Source: Psychrobacillus glaciei
GTDB lineage: Bacteria; Bacillota; Bacilli; Bacillales_A; Planococcaceae
Length of the DNA stretch: 64,000 bases
Assembly: GCF_008973485.1 (NCBI RefSeq)
Contig: NZ_CP031223.1
Span: 930,001 to 994,000 of the forward strand
Direction of reading: 5' to 3'
Position 1 is the first letter of the stretch. Every line of letters starts with the position of its first letter. Made by a program: the position numbers and the translations under genes. Shown here piece by piece: positions 44,552-52,292 of the stretch. The notes under the pieces were generated by a model. The model did no database searches. It was given only the letters and a program-made list of their open reading frames with translations, and was not told the origin of the DNA.

Positions 44552-45798
44552 TGAAGCTTTGGACTGAACAGGAAACAGGAGAAAAGATTGTTGATATTAC
44601 ATTAAGTTTAAATGAGCAAGCTATGCATCTGTTTGAAACCGAAGTAACAACAGCAAGTTATAGTGACGTGAAAGCTACTTTGAAAACCTTTGATGAAATT
44701 GGTTCTGCCATAGAAGAGGTTGAAAAGGCAGTACGGACTTTGGAAGGTCATCCTGGAGAATATCTTCGGGGCATGATGAATGGATTTAACTATTTTGCAA
44801 GAAGTATGCAAGGTGACAAAATTCCATATGATGAGCTTATTTTAAATATTCAACAGTTACCTTCGACGTTAATTTCAGATGAGCAGCTCGAACATGCGAA
44901 AGAGTTGGTGGAGGAAAGCTTAACGAATATTGGGTATTCGGGATCATTAGCTGAAAAAGTTTCAGCTTGGAAAAGTGACACGATAATTGCACCGGAAGAA
45001 GTGGTGAATGTTGCGGAGAATTTTAGAGAACTTAGTAAAAAAGGCACTCTAAATCGAGTCATAGAATTACCTAAAGAAGATGGTGTTGATTGGATCAAAC
45101 CGATTCGTGGTGTTTTTTGGAGTGGTTATTCAAAATATACGGGAGATTATCGTGGTAACTTGACTTTTAATATTGATCGCCCATGGACAGAGCCAATTCT
45201 GGCACAAATAATGACCCATGAAGCATATCCAGGTCATCAAGCTTTCTATTGCCGATGGGATTATGAATTTAAAAATGGAAATTTACCGTTAGAGGCTTCT
45301 TATTATATGATAAATAGCCCTACTAATGCGCTTTTTGAAGGTGGTCCTGAAACAGCGTTATCATTTTTAGGTTGGGATGATGTTGAGGAAGAAACAGAAG
45401 GTATTAGCGATGAGAAAAAAATGCAATACCGAGCTGCACGGCATTTCCTAGATTATCAGCGTATGTATATGACGAATGCTTGCTATCTTTATAATCTACA
45501 TGCTATGACGAAAGAAGAAGTCATTCGTTATATGATAAATGAAGGTGGAATAACCGAAATAGAAGCTAATAATTGTTTTCGTTTTTTCTCCCATCCAGTC
45601 CAAAAAACATATTATCCATCCTATTATTATGGACGCTGGATGATTGGAAACGCTTATGCTCAAACACCGAAAAATTTACGAAATGAATATTTTAAAATTT
45701 TATATGATACACCTCATACGACAGAGACCTTTGTGAAAGCAATCACTCAGTTGCATGATAAAGAATTTGATGCGTTCAACACATTTATCAAAATATAA
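44551..45798 (+). CDS. DUF885-like zinc hydrolase
   Basis: 415 residues, all-helical. MTHEAYPGHQAFY matches the HEAYPGH zinc motif of DUF885 proteins, and FEGGPETALS supplies a third ligand. No signal peptide. Related DUF885 proteins are thought to be peptidases. Translation is coupled to the preceding gene. Confidence 0.8.
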   Translation: MKLWTEQETGEKIVDITLSLNEQAMHLFETEVTTASYSDVKATLKTFDEIGSAIEEVEKAVRTLEGHPGEYLRGMMNGFNYFARSMQGDKIPYDELILNIQQLPSTLISDEQLEHAKELVEESLTNIGYSGSLAEKVSAWKSDTIIAPEEVVNVAENFRELSKKGTLNRVIELPKEDGVDWIKPIRGVFWSGYSKYTGDYRGNLTFNIDRPWTEPILAQIMTHEAYPGHQAFYCRWDYEFKNGNLPLEASYYMINSPTNALFEGGPETALSFLGWDDVEEETEGISDEKKMQYRAARHFLDYQRMYMTNACYLYNLHAMTKEEVIRYMINEGGITEIEANNCFRFFSHPVQKTYYPSYYYGRWMIGNAYAQTPKNLRNEYFKILYDTPHTTETFVKAITQLHDKEFDAFNTFIKI

Positions 45799-45812
45799 AT
45801 GAGGTGATTGAA

Positions 45813-47561
45813 TTGAACCGTAATTTAACTGAGGAAGAGGAGTTATTAGTAAATCAAATATCCAAAGAGGAACTCTTGGCAGATAATATTGAAATTGCTA
45901 GAGAAGTTAGATTATCTGGTTCCATGGAAGAGTTAAGAGCTTTTCAATTCATTCAAAAAAGACTGGAGTCATTTGGTTTAAAAGCAGAAATTGAATTTGA
46001 TGATGCCTATATAAGTATTCCTATTCAATCGAAATTAGAAGTTAACGGGGAGATAATAGATTCTATCACCCATTCTATGTCCAAAGATTTGAATAATGAA
46101 GAGCTAAGTGCAGAGTGTATTTATCTCCAAAATTTAAATGAAAATTCTCTTAGATTTGTTAAAAATAAAATTGCAATTTATGACAGTATCGCAATTCCTG
46201 ACATTGTAAAACAATTCGAAGACTCAGGAGCAGCTGGGATAATTTTCATTAACGGCCCCAATACTCATGAGATGATTGTTTCAAGAATATGGGGAAGTCC
46301 ATCTGTTAGAGACAAAGATTTATTGCCTAAAATACCTGTCATTTCAATCAATAATAAGAATGGTGAAAAATTGCTTGATTTATTGAAAATAGCGAGTTTC
46401 AAAGTAAACATTTCTACTGAAGTTTGTTCTAGATGGATGAAGATACCAAGACTTATTGCAGAAATTCGTGGAGATTATGAGACGGATCATTTTGTTTTAT
46501 TGTGTGGGCATGTAGATTCTTGGCATTATGGCGCGATGGATAACGGATCCGCAAATGCTTTAATGTTACAGGTGGTAAAAGTTCTCGCTCTGAATAAAAC
46601 AAAATGGAAACGTAATGTACGCATTGCTTTTTGGTCAGGACACTCTCATGGTCGATATGCTGGTTCAGCTGCATATTGTGATAAAAATTGGGAGGACTTG
46701 AGCGAAAATGGTGTCATGCATTTTTATGTGGATTCTGTTGGAGGTAAAGGAGCAAACATTTTTGTAGATAGTAATGCAATGGCCGAAACGGAAGATATCG
46801 CAATCGATGTGATTGGTCGCCTTACAAATCAATCATTTGTAGGAAAACGATATTCCCGTTCTGCTGATCAATCATTCTGGGGTACAGGAATTCCTTCCTT
46901 ATATATGGGGATGGCAGAACAAGAACTATCCCATGATCCTGCTTATAAAAATGTCCAAAAACTATTTGCAGGTACTAGGGGTGGGGGATTTGGCTGGTGG
47001 TGGCATACAGTGGAGGATACGATAGATAAGATCGATTCTGATGTCTTAAGAAAAGATTGTGAAATCTACTTATTATCCCTTTATAAAGTGTTAACAGACA
47101 ACATTATTCCAATCAATCCTCTTAAAGCAGTAGAAGAAATTCATAAGCATATACGTGATTATCAACAAAAAGGGAAAGACATTGCTGATTTATCGCTTTC
47201 TTTAAATAGGATAGATGAGATTGAAAAAAAGTTAAGAAGCGTGTTGGAAATAAAAGAATGGCTGGAGTCAGATTCAGAGCATAGTAGATTATTCAATGAT
47301 TTTCTACTTAATATATCTAAACTTCTCGTGCCAATTAATTATGTTGGCGGAAGTAAGTTTGAACATGATTTAGCATCAACAACTGTACCGATTCCATCCT
47401 TAGCAATGATCAATCATTATACAAGTGATCTAAAAGATGAGGATTTTTATTTGTTACAAACTGCGATTCGTCGACAGGTGAATTTTTTGAATTATGAGTT
47501 GAAGAAAGTGATTCGAGAAATTGATATTTTTAAGGAAATTTTAGTTGAAGTCTTGGAATAA
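45813..47561 (+). CDS. M28-family peptidase with PA domain
   Basis: 582 residues. TTG 45813 is preferred to GTG 45804 because GAGGTGA (45801-45807) is then properly spaced. A PA-type domain (about 90-200) sits inside the N-terminal half. Zinc ligands appear in CGHVDSWHYGAMDNGSANA; further candidates are in VDSVG and WWHTVEDTIDKID. An Asp of the second pair seems replaced by the WSGHSHGR segment, where GEExG is usual, so the catalytic base may be altered. PA plus M28 is the layout of glutamate carboxypeptidase II and of aminopeptidases. No signal peptide. Confidence 0.85.
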   Translation: MNRNLTEEEELLVNQISKEELLADNIEIAREVRLSGSMEELRAFQFIQKRLESFGLKAEIEFDDAYISIPIQSKLEVNGEIIDSITHSMSKDLNNEELSAECIYLQNLNENSLRFVKNKIAIYDSIAIPDIVKQFEDSGAAGIIFINGPNTHEMIVSRIWGSPSVRDKDLLPKIPVISINNKNGEKLLDLLKIASFKVNISTEVCSRWMKIPRLIAEIRGDYETDHFVLLCGHVDSWHYGAMDNGSANALMLQVVKVLALNKTKWKRNVRIAFWSGHSHGRYAGSAAYCDKNWEDLSENGVMHFYVDSVGGKGANIFVDSNAMAETEDIAIDVIGRLTNQSFVGKRYSRSADQSFWGTGIPSLYMGMAEQELSHDPAYKNVQKLFAGTRGGGFGWWWHTVEDTIDKIDSDVLRKDCEIYLLSLYKVLTDNIIPINPLKAVEEIHKHIRDYQQKGKDIADLSLSLNRIDEIEKKLRSVLEIKEWLESDSEHSRLFNDFLLNISKLLVPINYVGGSKFEHDLASTTVPIPSLAMINHYTSDLKDEDFYLLQTAIRRQVNFLNYELKKVIREIDIFKEILVEVLE

Positions 47562-47590
47562 ATATTTTCAAACTAGCGTAATTGACTCCA

Positions 47591-47690
47591 GAAAAGTAGT
47601 CTTTACCTCCTTTAGATTACTTTTCAATTATATGGAATCTTTATATATGAAGACCTTTAAAGCAGTCGAAACTTTTAAGGTTTTCTTCAA
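47591..47690 (+). promoter_or_regulatory. Two hairpins between the M28 and asparaginase genes
   Basis: The first pairs GAAAAGTAGTCT (47591-47602) with AGATTACTTTTC (47614-47625) around a loop containing CCTCC. The second pairs ACCTTTAAA with TTTTAAGGT and is followed by a T-rich tail. They could attenuate transcription into the last gene of the cluster. Confidence 0.45.
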
Positions 47691-47712
47691 ATTATTTATA
47701 GGATGTGAAAAG

Positions 47713-48723
47713 ATGAATGCTGCAAACTTAGTTAATGTTATGCGAGGAAATCTTATAGAAAGTAAGCATCTTGGTCATATTGCTATAGTAGACTATACAG
47801 GGAAGTTAATTGCTTCAAATGGAAACATTAATTCCATCGTATTTGCACGTTCCTCCATGAAGCCTTTACAAGCCATTCCTATTATTGAAACAGGAGCATA
47901 TGAATCATACCAATTGGGTCCTGCCGATCTATCCTTATGTTGCGCTTCCCATAACGGGGAGGAACAGCATACTGATCGAGTTATTTCTATATTAGAGAAA
48001 GCGGATCTAGTGGAGAGTAGCCTACAATGTGGTACGCATATTCCTAGATGGGAAGAAGCGTACAAGAAAATAATAATTGAAAATCGAACAGTCACTCCTG
48101 TCTACAATAATTGTTCGGGAAAACATAGTGGGATGTTAATAACGGCAAAACACTTAAATGAACCAATAGATTCCTATTACAATATGGAGCACCCCGTTCA
48201 ACAAAGAATTTTACAAGTTATCAGTGAGTTAGCTGAAACTCCTAAAGAAGATATTCAAATTGGAGTGGACGGATGTGGAGTTCCGGTTCATGGAATAGCA
48301 TTAGAGAAAATTGCTTTAGCCTATGCAAAAATGGCTAAACCAGATAATCTATCGAATAGTAGAAAAAAATCCGTAAGCCAAGTAGTTCATGCAATGATAC
48401 AAGAACCAGAAATGGTAGGAGGTACAAATCGCTTTTGCACTGATTTTATGAACGTAGTAAAAGGAAAAATGTTCGGAAAAGTAGGAGCTGAAGGAGTCTA
48501 CTGTATTGGAGATTTAAGAAGCGGAATAGGAATCGCGATTAAAATAGAAGACGGTAACAGCAGAGCTACTTCCCCCGTTGCAGTTGAGGTGATGAAACAA
48601 TTGGGTATGTTGACGGAAGAAGAATTGAATGAATTAAGAGAGTATCATTTACCATCCATTAAAAATGCAAGAGACGAAAATGTAGGTTCACTTAAAGCAG
48701 ACTTTCTGTTGGATTATGTATAA
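47713..48723 (+). CDS. Asparaginase II family protein
   Basis: 336 residues from ATG 47713. FARSSMKPLQAIP, CCASHNGE and NNCSGKHSGML are hallmarks of the asparaginase_II family (PF06089), distinct from AnsA/AnsB. It should hydrolyse asparagine or a related beta-amide. Last gene of the catabolic cluster, 151 bases after the M28 gene. Confidence 0.88.
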   Translation: MNAANLVNVMRGNLIESKHLGHIAIVDYTGKLIASNGNINSIVFARSSMKPLQAIPIIETGAYESYQLGPADLSLCCASHNGEEQHTDRVISILEKADLVESSLQCGTHIPRWEEAYKKIIIENRTVTPVYNNCSGKHSGMLITAKHLNEPIDSYYNMEHPVQQRILQVISELAETPKEDIQIGVDGCGVPVHGIALEKIALAYAKMAKPDNLSNSRKKSVSQVVHAMIQEPEMVGGTNRFCTDFMNVVKGKMFGKVGAEGVYCIGDLRSGIGIAIKIEDGNSRATSPVAVEVMKQLGMLTEEELNELREYHLPSIKNARDENVGSLKADFLLDYV

Positions 48724-48766
48724 ATTTAACGAAGAATATAAAACTAAAATGAATTAATAAATCACC

Positions 48767-48823
48767 GCAATGTTACAGGAGTGTTACTGGTGCCTGGCAC
48801 CAGTAATACTCCTGTAACATTGC
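48767..48823. repeat. GGTGCC palindrome, 28-base arms (longest copy)
   Basis: Arms at 48767-48794 and 48796-48823 with one G-T wobble. The left arm starts GCAATGTTACAGGAGTG. It lies just downstream of the asparaginase gene. Confidence 0.95.
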
Positions 48824-49152
48824 TATTTTTGGGTTGTTGCCCCAGCCAACCGTGGCAAGTCCTTTTCCTTCGCTGCGCTTCGTGCGAGGACTTGTTTATC
48901 CGTTCTTATGCAGGAAGGAGTCTCGTATTTTTTTCTTTTACTATTAATCAAGTAGTGTTCTGCGATGATGACCAAATTCAAAAGTATTAATTTTTAATAA
49001 AATCAAGAGAATATTGTCCCTTAACAAAATAGGAGATATGCGATTTGTAGTATATAATGTAGAAAGAGAAGAAATGATTTCTACAGATAAACGAGTTAAA
49101 TTGATAAATCGATCATCTCATATAAACAGAATATAGAAGGAGTTTGGAGTAT
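48824..49152. other. Intergenic region with a GC-rich hairpin repeat
   Basis: CAAGTCCT (48856-48863) and AGGACTTG (48887-48894) flank TTCGCTGCGCTTCG-type sequence; this composition stands out from the AT-rich surroundings and looks like a dispersed repeat. The remaining sequence up to the HEAT-like gene is AT-rich and holds its promoter, which I cannot place. Confidence 0.5.
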
Positions 49153-49590
49153 TTGAGTAAAAAAATAATTAAAGATGAGTTGCCAGAGAATTATGAGGAA
49201 CTAAAAAAAGCAGTCAATCGCACCGCTAGCTGGAGAGCACGCTTGGATGCAGTAGAGGAATTAGGGAGATATAATACGAGTCAAGTTATTGATATTATGA
49301 ACACGAGATTAGCAAATGATCCTGTTTATAAAATCCAAGAAGAAGCTTATCGTATACTAATTGATTTTGGAAAAGATGTTCAATTACCCGCTCGTAAAAA
49401 ATTTGAAATTGTCAAAGGGGCAAATAAAGTTTTCTTACGAGTGAAGAAAAGTTTGCCGAAAGACCATACATTTGAAGAATTCGCTACAAAACTAAAGAGA
49501 ATGCGAATCGATGTATACGATGCATATGAAGGCGAAAGAGGCCTTGAATGGTTAGAAAACGAATGGACTAATATAGTAACTAACAAGTAA
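49153..49590 (+). CDS. Small HEAT-repeat-like protein
   Basis: 145 residues. TTG 49153 stands 10 bases after AGAAGGAG; TTG 49144 is too close. Helical pairs such as SWRARLDAVEELGRYN and VYKIQEEAYRILIDFG resemble HEAT/armadillo repeats. No enzyme motif. Function unknown. A perfect 51-base palindrome with a T-run ends the transcript. Confidence 0.7.
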   Translation: MSKKIIKDELPENYEELKKAVNRTASWRARLDAVEELGRYNTSQVIDIMNTRLANDPVYKIQEEAYRILIDFGKDVQLPARKKFEIVKGANKVFLRVKKSLPKDHTFEEFATKLKRMRIDVYDAYEGERGLEWLENEWTNIVTNK

Positions 49591-49610
49591 AATATGGAAT
49601 TCGTGAATCT

Positions 49611-49661
49611 GTGTTACAAGTATGTTACAGGTGCCTGGCACCTGTAACATACTTGTAACAC
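49611..49661. repeat. GGTGCC palindrome, perfect 25-base arms, with T-run
   Basis: The left arm is GTGTTACAAGTATGTTAC plus AGGTGCC, the right arm its exact complement. TTTTTTT follows on the + strand, so here the repeat is a good terminator between two convergent genes. Confidence 0.95.
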
Positions 49662-49666
49662 TTTTT

Positions 49667-50404
49667 TTAATGGCTAGATACTAGTCTTTGAGAGATGCGG
49701 TTTCCTGTTTCGATTGCTTTTTTAGCTAGAAATTCGAGTCGTTCATCTGTGAGGTTGAAGCTGACGACTCCTATGCTAATAGCCCCGATAACTTGGCCGA
49801 AACTGTCTTTTATGGATACTGCAATTGAGGACGTGCCTTCCGTTCTTTCGGAGTGGCTTGTTGCGTATCCTTGTTTTATTATTTGATCGAATGTTTTTTT
49901 CATTTCAGTCATTTGGTCTGCAGATATGAGTTGGGACAATATACTTTCTGCTTTGGCTGATGGCATTGCTGCTAGCATCGATTTATTGGCAGCACCAATA
50001 TTCATTGGTATGCGTAAACCCATTTGATCATAAATTCGAATTGGATTATTTGGGCTATCTATTCTTTCTACAATAATTGCTTCAGTCCCTAGCGGCTTAC
50101 TTAAATAGACGCTTTCCTCTACTTCTTTAGATAATTGTTCAATTTCCGGTCTAATTTTGCTGATGTAATCAATTGAGTCATACACTTGTAGACCGTATTC
50201 CAACCAAATTACACCGAGTTTGTAAGTTTTCAGTTGTTCATCCTGCTCTACCATTCCTTGTTTCATCATTGCTTGAAGTAATCTGTGCATTGTACTGAGA
50301 GGAAGTTCGCATAGTTTGGAAAGATCAGAAATTGTTACACCTTTCTCAGTTGCATGTGCTGCTAACACTTTCGCAACAGTCATCGATCGGATGATAGATT
50401 GCAT
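49667..50404 (-). CDS. IclR-family transcriptional regulator
   Basis: 245 residues from ATG 50404, with TTAGGAGG upstream. The N-terminal winged helix includes VTISDLSKLCELPLSTMHRLL; the C-terminal IclR effector domain has SIAVSIKDSFGQVIGAISI. It diverges from the DDAH/permease/rocB genes and probably represses them through the palindromes at 50522-50559. Confidence 0.92.
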   Translation of the reverse strand: MQSIIRSMTVAKVLAAHATEKGVTISDLSKLCELPLSTMHRLLQAMMKQGMVEQDEQLKTYKLGVIWLEYGLQVYDSIDYISKIRPEIEQLSKEVEESVYLSKPLGTEAIIVERIDSPNNPIRIYDQMGLRIPMNIGAANKSMLAAMPSAKAESILSQLISADQMTEMKKTFDQIIKQGYATSHSERTEGTSSIAVSIKDSFGQVIGAISIGVVSFNLTDERLEFLAKKAIETGNRISQRLVSSH

Positions 50405-50480
50405 CTAATGCACCTCCTAAATATTATGAAAAGCTAACTTACTATTTTGATATAATAAGAAATTAAAATTCTAAATATAT

Positions 50481-50509
50481 TGACATTGTATCATAGAGGA
50501 ATTATATTT
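50481..50509 (+). promoter_or_regulatory. SigA promoter of the arginine-type cluster
   Basis: TTGACA (50481-50486), 17-base spacer, TATATT (50504-50509). Transcription should start near 50516, about 55 bases before the first gene. Confidence 0.8.
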
Positions 50510-50521
50510 TAAATATAAAGC

Positions 50522-50559
50522 TTTCCGTTAATCGGAAACGTTTTCCACTCACCGGAAAA
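50522..50559. promoter_or_regulatory. Double palindrome, probable IclR-type operator
   Basis: TTTCCGTTAATCGGAAA (50522-50538) and TTTTCCACTCACCGGAAAA (50541-50559) give four alternating TTTCC/GGAAA half-sites. They lie just downstream of the expected transcription start and end next to the ribosome site, a position suited to repression. Confidence 0.7.
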
Positions 50560-50570
50560 GGGGAATTGAT

Positions 50571-51443
50571 ATGACATATAATTCATCTATGTATAAGAAG
50601 TTAGAAAGAGTAATTGTCAAACATCCAAATGAAGCTTTCATTAGTCAAGCACATTTGACTGATCAATGGACAGTATTTAATTACTTACAAGAACCAAATT
50701 TTGAAGAAGCGGTTCTTGAGTATAGAGGATTCATTGAGCTATTGGAAAAGCATGTACCTCAAATTGACTTTCTTCCAGCAGCAGACACAGTTGGCTTAGA
50801 TTCTATCTACGCTCATGACCCAGTTAAGTTCACACCAGCCGGAGCCATCATTTTAAAATCTGGCAAAAAATTAAGACAACCGGAAGCTATTGTTTATAAA
50901 GAGTTTTTACAAGAAAAAGAGATTCCTATTATTGGGGAGTTAACAGGCGATGCTGTATCCGACGGTGGAGACATCGTTTGGTTAGATGATAAAACACTTG
51001 TAGTAGGTCGCGGTTACCGTACAAATGACGAAGCAATTCGCCAATTAAAAGAAATGACTGCTCCGTATGTTGATGAATTCATCGTTGTGCAACTTCCACA
51101 TGATCAAGGTGAAGCAGAATGTCTACATCTAATGTCTTTCATTAGCATGGTTGATAAAGATTTAGCAGTAGTACATTCACCATTAATGCCAGTGTTCTTC
51201 CGTCAACTATTAATCGAACGTGGAATTCAATTAGTAGAAGTTCCTAAAGCAGAATACGACACGCTTGGATGTAATGTATTAGCTCTTGCACCACGAGTTT
51301 GTGTGATTGTAGAAGGAAATGATTCCACAAAACAACAACTATTAGATGCTGGTGCAACAGTTTATGAGTACAAAGGGCAAGAAATAAGTGTATTAGGTAC
51401 AGGTGGACCAACATGTTTGACAAGTCCAGTTGTAAGAAACTAA
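50571..51443 (+). CDS. DDAH/amidinotransferase-family hydrolase, copy 1
   Basis: 290 residues, ATG 7 bases after AAAAGGGG. SDGGDIVWL, ECLHLMSFISMV (His) and GGPTCLTSP (Cys near the end) give the guanidino-hydrolase triad of the pentein fold. Likely acts on arginine or an N-substituted arginine to give citrulline. Only 25% or so resemblance to copy 2 by eye, so the two probably differ in substrate or form a heteromer. Confidence 0.85.
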   Translation: MTYNSSMYKKLERVIVKHPNEAFISQAHLTDQWTVFNYLQEPNFEEAVLEYRGFIELLEKHVPQIDFLPAADTVGLDSIYAHDPVKFTPAGAIILKSGKKLRQPEAIVYKEFLQEKEIPIIGELTGDAVSDGGDIVWLDDKTLVVGRGYRTNDEAIRQLKEMTAPYVDEFIVVQLPHDQGEAECLHLMSFISMVDKDLAVVHSPLMPVFFRQLLIERGIQLVEVPKAEYDTLGCNVLALAPRVCVIVEGNDSTKQQLLDAGATVYEYKGQEISVLGTGGPTCLTSPVVRN

Positions 51444-51457
51444 AGGAGGAAAATAAA

Positions 51458-52225
51458 ATGAGTATATTTAAAAATGTAATCGCAAAAACACCAGGAAAGA
51501 GCTATGTAGGAGGATTAACTACATCAGATTTAGGGACACCGGAGTACGATAAATTATTAGTGCAACACGAGGCGTATATTGAAGCTTTGAAAAAGTGTGG
51601 AGTGGAAGTAACACTACTTTCTCCAAGTGAAGAATTTCCAGATTCTACATTTGTAGAGGATGCAGCAGTTCTTACATCTAATTTTGCTGTTGTTACAAAT
51701 CCAGGTGCAGATTCTCGTAACGGTGAAATTGTCGAAATTGAAAGCGCTTTAAAGTCTTTTTATAAGAAATTTCATTATATTAAAGCACCTGGAACACTTG
51801 ATGGAGGAGATATTCTTCAAGCAGAGGATTGTTTCTTTATTGGGATTTCTGAACGCACAAATGAAGAAGGCGCTCGCCAATTAAAAGAAATTCTTGAAGG
51901 GGAAGGTTTCGAAGCGACAATCATTCCACTTGAAAAATTCTTCCATCTGAAAACTGGTATTGCTTATTTAGGTAACAACAAAATGGTCGTAGCAGGTGAA
52001 TTTGTTAATCATCCAGCATTTGATTCATACGAAAAAATCGTAATCGGCCATGAAGATGAGTATTCTGCAAACTGTATTCGTGTGAACGACTATGTCATTA
52101 TTCCACAAGGATATAGCGAAACGAAACGCAAAATCAATGAAGCTGGTTTCGAAACAATTGAATTAGACATGTCCGAAGTTCAAAAACAAGACGGCGGCCT
52201 AAGCTGCTTATCACTAAGATTCTAA
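51458..52225 (+). CDS. Dimethylargininase-like hydrolase (DDAH), copy 2
   Basis: 255 residues from ATG 51458, after AAAGGAGG. PDSTFVEDAAV, TLDGGDIL, FFHLKTGIAYL (His) and GGLSCLSLRF (Cys) match N-omega-dimethylarginine dimethylaminohydrolase. Expected products are citrulline and an amine. Starts 14 bases after copy 1. Confidence 0.9.
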   Translation: MSIFKNVIAKTPGKSYVGGLTTSDLGTPEYDKLLVQHEAYIEALKKCGVEVTLLSPSEEFPDSTFVEDAAVLTSNFAVVTNPGADSRNGEIVEIESALKSFYKKFHYIKAPGTLDGGDILQAEDCFFIGISERTNEEGARQLKEILEGEGFEATIIPLEKFFHLKTGIAYLGNNKMVVAGEFVNHPAFDSYEKIVIGHEDEYSANCIRVNDYVIIPQGYSETKRKINEAGFETIELDMSEVQKQDGGLSCLSLRF

Positions 52226-52238
52226 TATTACAGGTATA

Positions 52239-52261
52239 TTACAGGTGCCAGGCACCCGTAA
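52239..52261. repeat. GGTGCC palindrome, short form
   Basis: TTACAGGTGCCAGGCACCCGTAA core between the DDAH-like gene and the permease gene. A further TTACAGGTATA upstream lacks its partner downstream. Confidence 0.8.
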
Positions 52262-52292
52262 CAATTCCTAGGGGTAAATGGGGGAAAGTGTT

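Noticed and set aside
33602-48723. Biosynthetic gene cluster for a peptide natural product
   Set aside because: No synthetase, precursor peptide or modifying enzyme is seen; the importer orientation and hydrolases point to catabolism.
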